DNA from: Nemopilema nomurai
Lineage: Eukaryota; Cnidaria; Scyphozoa; Rhizostomeae; Rhizostomatidae
Reading direction: 5' to 3'
DNA length: 64,000 nt
NCBI GenBank assembly: GCA_003864495.1
Contig: ML133450.1
Coordinates: 291,968-355,967, forward strand
Under the pieces are notes generated by a model. The model did no database searches, had not been told where the DNA came from, and worked only from the letters and a program-made list of their open reading frames with translations. The position numbers were made by a program, and so were the translations under genes. Positions 1 to 13,757 of this stretch are shown piece after piece; within the stretch, counting starts at the first letter, position 1; every line of letters starts with the position of its first letter.

Positions 1-686
1 AATCATCGTCTGGATTGTAGATTGAATTGCAATCTGGATTGTAGATTGAATTGCAGTATTATTTATGTGAACGCTCAGCTTCTGTAAGGCAGGTTCTCAT
101 TGGAGATGCTTTTAGATATTTATTGAAGCCATTTAGCAGCTTCGGTCTGTGTTTCTTCTATCAAAGCAAGGCTAAATAAGCAGTCATTGCATCGTAGACA
201 AAAGGCCAAAAGAGCGATCTATTTACGTCTCTCCCGTTAGAATACTCTCGCTTCATCTGGCAATAAGGTTTACTTTTGCAGGCGTTTATTAATTGGGCGA
301 AAACCCCTTTGTTTGCACTCTGAAGTGATAAACCATCTCTGATGGGCTACCCAGCACACAAGCTATCGTCGCGTCTATCTGGTCACCTCTTGACGTAGTC
401 ATCTGATACCCCGCAATCTGTTGCCATTCGTTGCCATTTTCGCCCTTCCAATTTCGCCGTCTAAAATGTGGCTATACCAACTCGGGTAACTGCGTGGCTG
501 CGTGTCATGGTCCTCCTGTTTGCTTCATGGTTGCAATCTCCACATTTCTAAACTAGAATCTGACACGTCAGCCCTATGACCTTTTAGTACCGTTTAAAGG
601 ACAATATGCAAGCAACATAAGGTTTCATACCTCGGCATTGGCTGTTGTGTTTCGTGATTTTCAATTCGTATTTCTCCTCACCTCAG
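1..686. other. Intron/upstream sequence of the IgSF receptor gene
   Basis: No coding exon is supported here. The first recognisable exon begins at 687 after a pyrimidine-rich acceptor ending CCTCAG, and it starts in mid-codon, so this stretch is most simply intron of a gene that begins before the window. The first 55 bases hold a short imperfect direct repeat (GATTGTAGATTGAATTGCA, twice). Confidence 0.5.
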
Positions 687-3600
687 TGGCACCGTCAGAA
701 ATCGACATTATTAGCAGTCTGAATAACCGACTGCTGAATGCTGGCACGGACCTGAAACTCAGCTGCGAGATGAAAGGCATCCCCCGGCCTCACATCTTCT
801 GGACACTGAACCGGATCCCCGTCCAGTTCGATCACATCCGTCGCCAGGTGAATGGCACCAAGCGCAACATTGCCGGCAAGGAGGTCCACTACTCCAGGAT
901 CGAGTTCAAGCCGCTGCGCAGGTTCGATGATGGCGAATACACCTGTTTTGGTCAGAACTACGGCGGAGTCGTCGAGCGGAAGTACATGCTGGAGGTCAAC
1001 TGTGAGTGTCCATCTACCACCTCGTTTTCTCACCTCGTTTTCTCACTTCGTTTTCTCACCTCGTTTTCTACAGACTTGCCGAAGGTTTTTGTTGAAAAGC
1101 AAGAATGATTTCTGATGTCATCGCCATTCGTCATATGCCGATATCAGCCATTAACTACGAAGGAAAAGCACAAAATTTAGTACTCTACCAGCAAGCAAAA
1201 TAAATCTGCATAATTAGCATATCAATAAAACATCAATAAGACATTTGTGATGACAACGTAAGTCACCAAAAGGCCTTAAGAAAGGACGAGAGGATGTAAG
1301 GCAGTTACATTTGTTAGCGATGCAGATTTCTTTCATTGCTCAATTTTGAATATGCTTATTTTTAGTGTTTCGCCGGTGTGAGTACACATTGAATGCTTGT
1401 GAACTCTGTACTGTGATGCAGGGATATCCTTCTACCCTCGAGTACTGATGTCTTGAGCATAAACCTGATTGGAATTGAAGAACGAGAAATTTCATCATTG
1501 TTTTTCAAAGCTTTCACGTGCCTGCATTTGTTTCCACTCGCAACGAAAAGGCATTTCTGGCTAAAACAGTGAATACTTTCTGTTCAAAAGACAGCCATTA
1601 AACCAGAATGTCTTTATTGCAAATGCATTTCAAACCGCAATTGGAATTCCAATTAGGCATTGACTGTATTTGTTAATAGTGACAAGATTGTATCAAAGTT
1701 TTGTTACCATGCATTGTGCTTGTGTCGTATTATTCATCTTATAATTCTATGAACCTTTTTCAAAGATGCACCGTACATTGTCATATTCCCAAAGAATGTG
1801 TCAGTTCTGGAGTTCCAGGCAGCCGAGCTGTCGTGCCAAGCTATTGGAAAACCGCCACTGTCCGCCTATCTTTGGAAGCAGAATGGAATCGTGAAAACCA
1901 CCGAGGCGTCGGAGCGGATATACTTTCCACAAGCCAGCCGCACTGATGCCGGTCTCTACTCATGCGCCGGGATAAACTCCGTTGGTGCCGGTCCGGAAGC
2001 ACTTGCATACCTCACTGTGATGTGTAAGTACCGGTACTTGGTAGAAATTCCTGCACCGGGAAGAAACGGGATGCTATTCAATGTTATTTGTAATTTGAAT
2101 ATTATTGGGTCCTTTGAAAGATTTGAAACAGGCGTACCCGGATGTAGTTGTAAAAGTACCAAGAATCCGGAAAATGGCGAAACTAGGGATTAAAATTTTC
2201 CACAAAGAGTGTTGCATTTTCATTGATCGGTGCAAACGGCTCCCGGAAAGTCATCTCGAAGTCAAGAAGACTTCGACTCGGGATATTTTGGGAAATGTCT
2301 GCCCGGTTTGATATGTGATCGTCTTTATTTTGATCATTTTATTAACCTTGGATCATTCAAACCTTTTGAACCATTTACACCGTTTGAACCATGCAATGAA
2401 CCCTTTAAACCGCTTGAACCATTGGACCTTTGAACAATCCAAACCGTTTGATTCTTTCATTTGATTAAGTCGTTTAAACTTTTTTTCCGCAGACAAACCA
2501 GAAATCACGGTGGCCCCACCCCTGACACAAACTGTGAACGCCTCGGTTAACATCAGGCTTCAGTGCAATGCCACGGGGGTACCCAAGCCGAGGATCCTGT
2601 GGACGAAAGACGGAATATCAGACTCGCAGATCCTGCACGAAGGCGAATTCTTCACCATGCGCAATGTTGGATACATGCAGAAGGGAACATATTTCTGCAC
2701 AGCGTCGAATCAAATTGGGAACACCACTGTCAACTCAATTTTGATCATCAACCGTAAGTACAACCCCAATTTGTCTCTCAGTCTGGCCTATTTGGGCTCT
2801 ATTGTTTGATGTCCCAACGTGATTAATTTGCGTTTCGGATTTTGCTGCTCTCTCGCATTTGATTTATTTGCGTCAGGAGAAGCAACGAATGCTTTTATTC
2901 AACTATATACACAACAGAAAGTTTTTTACATCCTGGTCATTAATATGCTTTCATGATGATAGCATAGGGTTTATAATCATGCATCTTAATTACAATTGCT
3001 AAAGTTCCAAGTTCTCTTTTGCAACAAGTTTGTCAAATTTGTGCTTAGATTTCGACATGTTCATTTTACCTTATAATTTTTTTCTGTGTGCTAGAAAGTC
3101 TCCGTTGCTACCAGACCCACATTTTGTAGAGTATAAACTTGCCAGTTTTTCTTGTGTTGTTGATCGTTCATTTACTTCAAAAACTGAGATTGCTGCATGC
3201 GGCCTTTTACTGCATTCTCTGGTAATAATAAACGCCTCACGCTTATGGTCCATGAACCGAAGCAGGGATCGCATGCTGCGGCCTTTGCCATTTACACGTG
3301 TCGTTGCTACGAATGTGCATTTAACACCCCAAGTCCCAAGTTCTCCTATTAGTACTTCACGAAGAAGGTGCACTAGAACTGACAATTTCAGAAGCTATGC
3401 ATGTAATTGCTCCAGAGGTTTCTCTGCTTTAACCACTCCAGACCAATGACTTCTAAGGCTTGTTTTCTGTAATGGCTCCAAATGTAATGACTCAAGAAGT
3501 TAGTGCACTTAAACTGCTTTAAATTAATGACTTCTAATGCTTGTGTCCAGATGCGCCAGTGATAACAACGAAGGACCCTTCGGCCACTAAAGTTGGTGCT

Positions 3601-6600
3601 GACGTTGGAGGCAACGCCCCGCCAGTGACATTAGTATGCAGTGTCGATGCCTATCCCCCGGCTGTAATCACTTGGACGAGAGGAGTGACGCCCATCAGAC
3701 CAGGCACAGAAGGGTTCGAGGTCAATTTGAACGGGGGTACAAGCACCTTGAGAGTCGTGATGACGAATAACGAGCGTCTCGGCCAATACCAATGCACCGC
3801 TGTTAATAAGCTGGGGCGCGTGTCCCAGGAGTACGAAATCCGTGTCAAAAGTGAGTGTTTATTGTGTTTGATTCAGTGATTTATTGTCAATGCATTTTGC
3901 ACTGAATCTGGCAAAGGTATTGACGTGGTATCCAAAGAAAATATCCCACGGTAGCCTGGAAAACAATTGCTCTCTTCAAGGCTCTGGTGGGAATGGGAAC
4001 AAAAACATCTGATGCGAATTGTTCTTAACTGCTCAACGTGTTTTAGTTATTATAAAACCATCAAGTAATGTATAGTTTTAAAATGTGATTGCATTTTTCA
4101 AAAGCAGCCACCGCAACAATATTGATTTGTTGACGTCATCAAAGCTTTACTGCTTTCTCTCCCCATGCCCCAGCAGTGCTCGTGAGAGTCCTGGTAGATA
4201 GAGGGTACGTTGATTGACAATTAAGTAAGGGGTGTTGGATGTAAATCTTCTAGTTTTCCAATGACAATAGCTTTTGACTTTTTACTTCATTTGACTTCGG
4301 AACCTTTTCTGTACCTCTGCTATACAGTCTTGCCTTGAAAAGGCCTGAGCAATTCAGCAATGCTTTATTAGAATAAACTGGCTTAGAGTCGTCTTGCTGG
4401 CCAATCCCAATCAATACGTTGCCTTATTACGTTTCATTTATGCCTACAGGTGTTCCAGATCCTCCTGTATATGGAAGTCTACGTGCCACTGATACATTGG
4501 AAGAAACTGACCCCCCGACATCAAATGTCCGGCTAACATGGATTCCAGGCTTCAACGGGGGTTATACCGTCACGTTTCAGTTGTACTACCGGGTTCAAGG
4601 AGAAGTCACGTTTCAGCAAATAAGGATTGGAGCGGGTCCAAACAATGTATTCTTCCTGAGAGGACTGAAAACGGAGACCACGTATGAATTCACAATGAAG
4701 GCGGTCAACGAGAAAGGACCCAGCAGTGAATACCGCCCCTACCTCATGTACACGACCAAGGGTATGGTTGATTGAAGTGTTGTCTTTAATAATACTCACC
4801 CTTCCTTTATCATATGCCTTTCAGGCCACTCTCCCTCACCTTGGATAACCATAAAGATATGCAAATGTTGAATTTAGAATCCCACTGGCGAAAATCGATT
4901 TGTGGGAACTTAGGGAGCCATATTATCCTTCATATATTGTTTTATGCGACAGTGGGAAGTTTTGTGCGAAAGAAGGAAAGTTATTTTCAACATTATTATA
5001 ACTAATGCAAAAGCAATGTTCAGTTTAAAGGATAGAAAGGTTGGTCGATTTTGCTGAAGTTACACAAAAGCGAGTTTTTCAGAACAGATAAAATGCTATT
5101 TTATGGTACAATCTTGAATGTTTTTGGTTTTGAATTTAGATTCTTCTTCACTCTTTAGATTCTGTTGTTTCGCTTTAGATAGATTCTGTTGTTTCGCTCG
5201 CATTTCAAGTGCTTTCTATACTAGTCAACTGATTTTGATATTTTCCACGGGGTCTGGCGATGGTATAAGCACCACTTGTGTTGTACCATGTAATGTGTGT
5301 TCGTGTAATGTAATCTTTGGTCTGACTTGTGTTTGCAGTGGCCCCGGCGAAGCGAGGCTCAGCCTCTGTCAGGCGATACGGCACATCGGGAACGCAAGCC
5401 GAGGTCAGCTGGACAATCAATGATTACACGCAGGCAAGAAGCATCATCGTGCGGTACAAGCGAGTCATCGATAGCGGCTGGCGCACCAAGACGACCAACA
5501 ACGTCAATGGCACTCTGGTCGTCTCATCGTTGGATAATGAGCAGAGTTATGAGTTTCAGGTCTTCATCGTCTACAAAGATGGCTCCAGGGGGATGCCTAT
5601 CAGTGCTGGGCAGAGTATGTGAAAATCTTTCAATTGTTTCTGCTCTTCGCAACACAGTATAGTTTTTAAAAGCCTAAAATCGGCGTCTGCTAGCTATTCC
5701 GCCAATTTAGACCAAGGAAGCGTTTCCCACACGTTTCTACTTCGTGTTTCCCGCGTGTTTTCTACCTATATCAGGATCAGTTTGTTGCCAGATAAGAAAA
5801 AAGCTAATTTACGCGTCCATTTGAAGCTAGTTGAAATGACATCAGTTTTACAACAAACAATAAACATTTTGACAGTCCCGATGCTTTGTTGACAAGAGAA
5901 GAGCCTCGTTGCCATGTACCAATCAAACAACTACGTCATCGAGCCAAAGGCAATTCTGCGTGGAAATGTAGTGAGACCTCCTCGTGAATCACATTGCCAA
6001 AGGTGGTTTGATAAAATGCAGTCAATTGATATATACATATAAAACTGTGGATCCTTCAATTGAGAGCAACCACGACATCGATATATGTTTACCCAAAAAA
6101 GGGACCCGTGGCATCTGCTTCTCTGCAACCATACATCCATGAGTTCAGGCGAGAAACTCGCAATAAACAACACATTGTGAAGATAAAGATCACAATTCCC
6201 TGCATTGATTTTCAGCATTATCACTTTTAAAGGCTAGTATTGTCACTATTTGTCAGAATATTGCCACGTTAACCCGTTCACACCAGTCCAGTTGATTCAT
6301 ATTCTTGTGGCAATAGCATTTCGTACATGAATCAGTATCTATCGCAACAGCTTCTAACCCCGGCTAGAGATGGCACGCATCAGCACAAGTCTCTCCCTCC
6401 TTCTCCTTCGCAAGGGCTTCCTGCTGTCTGATCAACTGATTGCATTTCTCCTTGTTTCCTTAGTCTTACCGGGTGGCGTGACGTCAGGAGGCAGGACGGG
6501 CCTAAAAAAGCAAGACATCATCGCCATTGTGATCGGCGTCGGTGGCTTCCTGTTGATCCTCATCGTCATTTGCACTCTCTTCCTGCTCAAGAAGAAGAAG

Positions 6601-9600
6601 AAGCGAGGCCTGGGTAAGAATCTTCTCCATATCTCGAATCCTTTCAACCCAATAACACAGGGCACCAAAGCATACTGAAGCTGTTCAGCAAACTCAGCAC
6701 ATGTTTATTCGAGAACACAATTGAACTGTTCGTTCACCCATTGTTTTGAGATTTAGATTATTTTAACTAAATGAAAGCGAGAGATCATCTGCATTTTACT
6801 GATATGCAACGATCCAGATACGTATGTTTCCATGTAGAGACTTTTGTTATATATATCAGATTAATTTTTTTCGTAGATGGACATTTTGAGATGAAGACGA
6901 ACAGTACTGGTCGCGGAAAAGGGTGCGTAAGACTTTCTCCGAGTAGAGCCAGATCTTTTCGGTTTATTCAGAGTATCAGTTGTATCCAGATGTCCAGTTG
7001 TAAGCTACGATTTGTATCAGTAATGCACTGCCCTCTTCTAGTTCTCGCTCATTTTAACCATTCAAGCGTTAAATACCTTGGACATCAAGCACCCAATTAT
7101 TCAAAACTGTTTTTGCTTTAAATCTTTCCAGCTACTGTACAATTTACGTAATAATCTCAGAAATTTAGTTGTCTTGAATCAAAGTTGTCTGCCATTTGCC
7201 AAATGAAATGCAACTTGTGAATGGTCCGGTCAATGTGATCAATGATCGGTATGATCAGTTATCGGTGTGAAAATTTATCGGTGTGATCAGTGATCGGTGT
7301 GATCAGTGATCGGTGCAATCAGTGATCGGTGTGATCAGTGATCGATGGATCAGTGATCGGTGTGTACAATTGAGTGCAATTGCTTCGTTCACTGACTTTG
7401 AAATTCGTTTATTTCCAGTGGGAACATGGGCTATGCAACTGGCGGCTCAGACGTCGTCAGGGCTGCGGGGCTGCATGATTTTAGCAATGATTACAGTGAT
7501 GAGGCTAACGAGGAGCCGCTGATGCAGAAAGGAGCGACCAAGGAGTCGCCGCCCTCATACGACGGACACTGTAAGTTGCTCGCCTGTCACGTGCTTTTAG
7601 ACAAAGCTCTCTTGTCACATGTACAGTTGTTTTCAATGCGAAACTTGAATTAGGCCGCCAAGGAAAGCCTAGTTTACGTCGGTCTTGGCCGTGGCCGCAG
7701 TGAGGTTAATGAAAGGCGTCTGTTGCGCCGCGTGTCAAGGAGCTGAAGCAGCATGCGTAAACATTTTCAATCCGGTTCTTTGAAATTGAACCGGCGATCT
7801 TATCCCAGAGGCAAATTGAAAGCAAAGCTCTGTATAGAAGTGATAGCTTCCAGAAAGGATTCAATCCAATGAAATTCACCAAGCAGATGGTTTTCATCTT
7901 GATAAAATGAACTGATTACTGAAATGTTTTAATTGCCAAAAGAGATTTCGCTGCTGGATGCGTTTTTGTTCAAGATCATTTTTGTTATATTCTACAGTTT
8001 TGGACTTGAGTCCATGAAGTGACGTCACCACATTTTAACTTCAGGTTTTCATGATTCAACCAGCATCAGTTTTCTGTTAATTTCGCCTTCCGTGCGGCCA
8101 TTCCTGGTTACCACGCGGTTCATCTTTCTCATAAAACCTGATTTTACAGGATCAACTTAGGGAACGAAAGTTTCTAATCTCCACTGGATTTAATTGAATA
8201 TTCTCGTCTCTAAAGGTAGATATGTTATAGAAATCATACCAATCATTGGGAATTCGATAAAGCTGCCTTCAAACATCACTGCTTTAGGCCCTAGATGCCC
8301 ACGATGAGACTATTTTCTTTCATTCTCTTATATTTTGCTTACCTAGTCCGACCACGCAGATGGGACTGATGAGCATAATGCATCATTTAATGCCACGAAG
8401 CCTGCAGCTAGCAATACACCGGCCTACTCTTCCTTCAGTGCAGTTGCTAATGCAAAAAAGCCCCTTCTGCACGGTAAGCTTTTCCATTTCCAGCATATTG
8501 TAGTTGCTAGCTGCATAGCATAGAAGACCCTTCCAGGCACCAGCCTGGCTTTTTAACGTTTGCTGTTCAATTTAGGCCGTTGCTTGTTAGGCCCAGCTTA
8601 TTAATGACTAGGTAAGGCATTTTGTTGGAGTCTCTTTTTGAGATTTGCGCGAAAGCGAGGCTGTGCATAAACGGTTTGAATAGCGCAGTTCGCGTCGTCG
8701 AATAAACAGAAAAAACACATTACTTTTCATGCCTACTATCAAAGGGTAATTTAGCCTATCGTTGTTTATCTCTTGGTAATGAATGAGTTATGGTTTTTGC
8801 TCCCCTTATAGATCAAGAGCAGGCTGGAAAGTCAGGCTCAAGGACATCGCTAGCGAGTGGTCGAGCAGCTGAAATATCAAGGAAAACGAAAACACCCTTT
8901 GAGAGTTTGGATTACAGAGGAGGTAGTTTTTCGATCTTTCTCAGACTCAATTTTTTAGATCAGTTGACGGGGGTTGACTTCAGGCTAAAATTGACAACTA
9001 AACAAATTAGCTTTATCAATGCGACCTTATATCCCTGCGCCTTAGAGCTTTTGCGTACAAACGACCTCATACAAGCATCTCTTTTAACGTTGCTTCTAGT
9101 GATTCTGACAATATTCCTGTTCAAATTGCGCATAACCTTGCCTATTTTTCTTCAGCGAGACGCCCAGCAGATTCGTTTAGAGATAATTACGACGATGAGA
9201 TAGAGCTAGACAGACTGCCGTATAGGAATGGCCGGGATAGGGACAAGTACAACACGGAACCGAAGCCGAAGACCAACCGAGGCAGCAGCTCGGGGGGCCT
9301 CTCCACAGGTAAATCAGCACTGGGCACCTCTCATTTTATCCTTCAGCGACAGTTTGATTTCAGCAATGACTGATGCCCACTTCAAAGTACCCGCCAATCG
9401 CCCCCTCCCTGTTGTAATTTTCTTCCCACCTACCACCCCCGCCACTTTTCCCCTTCCCCACCCCCGCCGCTATTAGAAAAGGACTAGAACGGGTTGAGAA
9501 GAATGGTTGGAACAGTTTGTTTACAAAAGCAACATTGCTAGATAGATTAAGGCATCGACATCTAAAATGAATTAACAGGGATTTTAAGCATTCTTGTTAT

Positions 9601-10088
9601 ATAAAAATTCACTTCAGACTTGAAAATGATGAGACTATCTTGGCGTTCGTTGATTTGTTGAGCTCCTGTATTTTTGTTTGCAGATGACGACCTTCCCTCA
9701 CCACCGCCCTTCATGAGAGAGGCCTTGACAAATGTCAACTCGGACAGTGAACGCGTGCCCGGTTCGCTGGGCGAGAGACTCGGAAAGAACAGGGTAAGAC
9801 TGGCTGTTCCCTCTGCTTTGCTTTACACGTAAACATTTTCTCGTCTGCGTTGCCTTCTAGGATGTTACTTTCCTTTTTCTATTTCTGTGAGATTTAAATC
9901 AAACAATTTTTGGGAGTTTTAATGAAAACGACAACATTCTGACGCCATGCTCCTTCCCACAGAATTCCCGCCCTTCGCCGCAACACTCGCCGGCCTCGCA
10001 GCGGTCTGGAGTATCTTCCAGCCAGTACAGAAGCGACACAGAATACATTGAGGACGACGGAGACAACTATGTCGGATACCTTGTTTAG
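687..10088 (+). CDS. IgSF cell-adhesion receptor, 3' part (4 Ig + 2 FN3 + TM + cytoplasmic tail)
   Basis: The 5' end is outside the window. Fourteen exons with GT/AG junctions and consistent phase were read: 687-1001, 1766-2023, 2493-2753, 3551-3850 (one Ig domain each), 4450-4761 and 5339-5614 (FN3), 6464-6613 (transmembrane), then tail exons 6877-6922, 7419-7570, 8360-8473, 8812-8922, 9156-9308, 9684-9793 and 9963-10088. Each Ig exon has the paired Cys and a Trp, with YxC motifs such as DGEYTC and DAGLYSC. The membrane helix (IIAIVIGVGGFLLILIVI) is followed by KKKKKR, a stop-transfer signal. The tail is Ser/Pro/charged-rich and ends GYLV, a plausible PDZ-binding C-terminus. The architecture recalls the nephrin/echinoid/hibris group of homophilic adhesion receptors, but a specific orthologue cannot be named. 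All ectodomain introns are phase 1, as in shuffled Ig/FN3 modules. The exon at 8360 needs the second AG; the AG 13 bases earlier gives an in-frame stop. Confidence 0.85.
2335..2460. repeat. Degenerate tandem repeat in IgSF receptor intron
   Basis: Diverged copies of a motif like CCATTTGAACCGTTTGAA recur between the second and third Ig exons seen here. The repeat is intronic and no function is implied. Confidence 0.5.
7235..7366. repeat. 16-bp tandem repeat (GTGATCAGTGATCGGT) in intron
   Basis: About eight imperfect copies of a 16-bp unit lie shortly before the tail exon at 7419. The units are rich in GATC. Confidence 0.75.
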
Positions 10089-11932
10089 GAGGCGATCAAA
10101 ACACACGAACTCGTTCATTTTAACTCCCCATTTGCTTGAAAAGCAGCTGATTTCGTTGGCCCCTCTAGATGTGACGCCATATTTACGTGGACCGATAACT
10201 GTTTTAAAGACATTCATCTTCATCAACGGAGACTAGACTCCCCCATCGTGGGTATGGCTTCGTTAGGGCCGAAATTGAGGCTGGTGATTATTGAGCACGC
10301 TTGCTATTAACTCTATGCGAACTTTACATTTTAAAAAGATTAGAAAAGAGCATGACGTAAACAATGAGCACACCGCAACAAACGCCGCCATGACGTCATT
10401 CACCTGATCGATCAGGTTGATAAGTCGCGATGCCCGGCTTTAGAATTTGTGTATTATTCGCGACTTCAGTGTTTCAGATTTTCATTAGGGTCACGTGATT
10501 TGGATTCTTTCGTGGCTCGGATAACCAAACTTCCTGTGTGAATGTTAGCGTATGGACGTCGCCTTATTGAGTCGTTGTTTTAAAAAGTAATGAAAATATT
10601 TTTTAGTGATGTCGTTCGAGTTGCAGACGTTTTTTATAGTTTTTTGATTTTGGTTTTTCACTTGCACTCCTTTTCGTGTAATTGCCCAGCCCGCTTTCTT
10701 TCTGTGGGATTATACCCCAATTCCAGTTATTTTGCATATACAAGAACCCGTCCTTTGTTCCCATGTAGGTTTAAGGTTCCTTTTTTTTATTTCCGCATTG
10801 GCACCTATCTTGGTTCTTTTTCTAGGAACTCAGCAGGTTTCCAGGTATTAAAATTCCAGCTCTCGTGGGAGAATTTTATCTCTCTTGGGAAGAGACCCAA
10901 TTCGCTTCTGGGCACGTGGCAAGCATGAGCTTTACGTCATTAGCCCGATTTGAATATGTAGTTTAGCATTGAAGTAGGAATTGATTTGAAGAGGCATGCA
11001 AGGAATTTTCGCACATATGTCACCTCAACAGACAGTCTAGTTTTCTCGGCAAAAATGTCCATTGCAATCTTCTTCGAATTTTGGCGTCAGCACCCCTCTG
11101 AGCACATGTAGTCGTACTGTATAGCTTTTGTTATTTTCGTTCAATTAGAGCTTGTCGGTGGATTAACTCTTTCGTTTTTGGAAGATTTGGGTACTCAAAA
11201 AGAGAGTGCCCATTTATGTTTTTCAGCTGTACCTCGAGATACGAGAGATTGCAGCTTCGATTCAATGCAGCAGTAGATTAGTGGAGTGGAGAATGTCCGG
11301 TGGCTCTTTTGAACCGGGCAAGCCAGAACATTGGCATAGAAATACAGAAGGGAAGGGTGAAAAGTCATTAGTCTTGGAGGAAGGGTACGGTTGTCAACAG
11401 ATCAACTTTTGGTGCTTATTCGAAATATTGGGGCATGTCCATGAGTTTATTAGTTTCGAAAGATTTACAATTCCAAACTATGCAAGTGAGTTGCATTACT
11501 CTGCGTAGCCGGCTCTTCCGAAGCCTACTCGTTCTCTCTCTTAATGTCGCCTCACTTTGGCCTTACCATTGCCATCCTTTTCGGCAGCAGACCTGGTTTC
11601 TAGAAATTTGATTTTTTCGCAATTTTCATTTTCAGCTAATTTTTCGTTCGTAGGGTTGATTTAGAGAATCTCTAATTCTAGTTTGTACGTTTTCGATTAC
11701 CTGTATCATACTTATTTATGGATTTATGAACATGCGTAATTCCTCAAGAGCCATTGATTTATTGTTTCTCCCAACTAGTTTCCGGATTGTAACGAGAAAG
11801 TGGTCAGTCTCCTATTACAGTGTTTGGCAGGCGAGAATCTCCGTTTGATAACATTGTGCGTGTTATCAAAGGGTGAACAGATATCTATTTGAACTCTAAG
11901 CCACCGGAGATGACGGGAGGGCAGTAACATTT

Positions 11933-12328
11933 CAGACCTGTCAACCAATAATTTTCAAAACCTGGAGACTTCAGATTTTTTGTTAAGAAAACCGAGGGAT
12001 GTGGCAGAAAACAGAGAGGTTTTCTAGAGTTTGTTGCATTCATAAACAATATACTTGTCCAAAAAGTAATGGTGACCAAACAGTTAATGACAACAATTAT
12101 CATGGCTAGCTTCTTTCTAATGGTTTTTAATGTTTTCGTTAATTTACAGTCACTAACAAAAAACTTTGCCACGAAGAAAGTCATTTCAATAATATTTCTA
12201 TACGAGAAAACCTCTACTGAAAAGTAAGAAAAACGGAAAAATCATGAAAAGACTGGGGGGGCGGGGGGCCGGGAAAAAGCAAGCAAGACCTTGAGTCTCC
12301 GGCAAAACCAGGAGAGTTGACAGGTCTG
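11933..12328. mobile_element. MITE-like element with 13-bp perfect terminal inverted repeats
   Basis: The left end reads CAGACCTGTCAAC, and the same 13 bases occur inverted at the right end (GTTGACAGGTCTG). Partial similarity continues inward (CTGGAGACTTC versus CCGGAGACTC). The element is 396 bp with no coding capacity. The flanking octamers (TAACATTT and CAATTTGC) do not form a clean target-site duplication, so the superfamily is undecided. The CAG...CTG ends would suit hAT-type elements. Confidence 0.65.
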
Positions 12329-13509
12329 CAATTTGCGATTTCAAAACCACTGATACACACTTTTATTCAACACTTGGGAAGAGAAGCCAGCTGTTTCGGG
12401 GTGTTTTCAACTTTAAGCCTCTAAAGCAAAGGATTATCCTGGCGTTTGTGGGAGCAATCCTTTTTTCGTCGATTTCTTGTAATGTTTGGGCAATTAAGAG
12501 GCACTTCCTTCTCACCTTCATCCCTTTTTTCTTCGATTAATTCCAGATTTCTGTAACAGCTTTGGCCTTCATTCCAAATGGCCAATGAATTAGTTTTGTT
12601 TTCGTTTCAGGTCTCAGCAATGTCTTTTTTTTAACTAATGCCTTACAAAATCCTCCGATGGGGATTCATCGGCATCTAAAGTGCGGATAAGTATCACCAG
12701 CGAGATATACAGCAGCGAAAATCATTGCCTACTTGACAAAGAGGTTTGGGCTTTGATTAACGTTAGAAATCGTGTGGGGCCCAGAGGTGGGGAGAGTGCA
12801 AGAGAGCCAATCTCTATGCCTTCACTTTCCTGCAGGATTCACAGGAGGATGCTAGGTCATAGATTTGTGATAAAGTCCCAACCAGGTCCAATGGGTTATT
12901 ACCCTGCACATTCTGTGCTTCTCATGTAATGAGAGGAAGCAAAATGGAAGCTATGTGGTATGGCAAAATTTTCTATTTAGATGGAAAAAATTGGTACTGC
13001 TTATAAAGCATAATTTGATTTACTGTAATTTTTGTCTTTTTGTCACCTAAATATTAACTCAATAAAGGCAACCATAGAACCTGATAGTAATGGAAACACA
13101 GCTAAGAATTCACTTTCAAGAAGTTTGAGATTTGGGGCCCCTCATAGGTATTAAAACTTAAAAGATGGACTTTGCTGTTGGAGAGTGAGTGTAGGTGTAA
13201 AACAAGACTTCCTTATAACAAAGGTTTACTAAATGTTGGTTCCTTTCAGTTCACATCCTCTGCAATAAAAACCAATATTCTTTAAGAGAAAGAGGGATTT
13301 AGTCCAGCAAAATGTGACACTGAAGTTGCATCATCCTCAGCATGAGATAAAATTTGCAGTCAGACTTCAGAAATAAATGTGATTTGTCATCCTTTGATAC
13401 TGCAATAATTATCTCATGCAGTAACTTCAAGCTTAGCACAGATTTGTGCAGTTTTACTATCACTGTCTGTGTTAGTTTAAATTAATTTAAAAGATGAACC
13501 ACAGAGTGT

Positions 13510-13757
13510 CACTTTACACAACCAAGAAAATAATACTGAAAAACGCATGCTGCTCAGCACTTATTTGTGACAGTCAAAATTATTGCAAAAATTGAATACT
13601 TTTGATGTTCAGAAACAGGTGGTTTTATTTTCCTGAACTCGTAATTGGTCTGTAATGTGGCACCTTTAAGCAGGCATGCAATTGTGCAAGAGAACCAGCC
13701 ATGGGTCTTCAAGGTACCAAGCAAATCTTCAAGAGGTCATTAGAATAGTTTTGGTTT
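13510..13757 (+). repeat. Dispersed repeat, copy 1 (flanks TXNL4A)
   Basis: This block resembles 15146-15330 in the same orientation. Shared landmarks in the same order are AACCAAGAAAATAA, AACGCATGCTGC, a TTATTTGT...CAAAATTATT stretch, CAAGGTACCA and AATCTTCAAGAGGTCATTA. Copy 1 has about 60 extra bases in the middle. Confidence 0.75.

Noticed and set aside
6370..6678. A separate 102-codon gene around the receptor transmembrane exon
   Set aside because: Only 6464-6613 fits splice signals and phase; the rest is intron read-through.
10590..11508. Two frames of about 100-112 codons in the intergenic region
   Set aside because: Low-complexity, Phe/Ser-rich translations with no domain, splice signals or conserved features.
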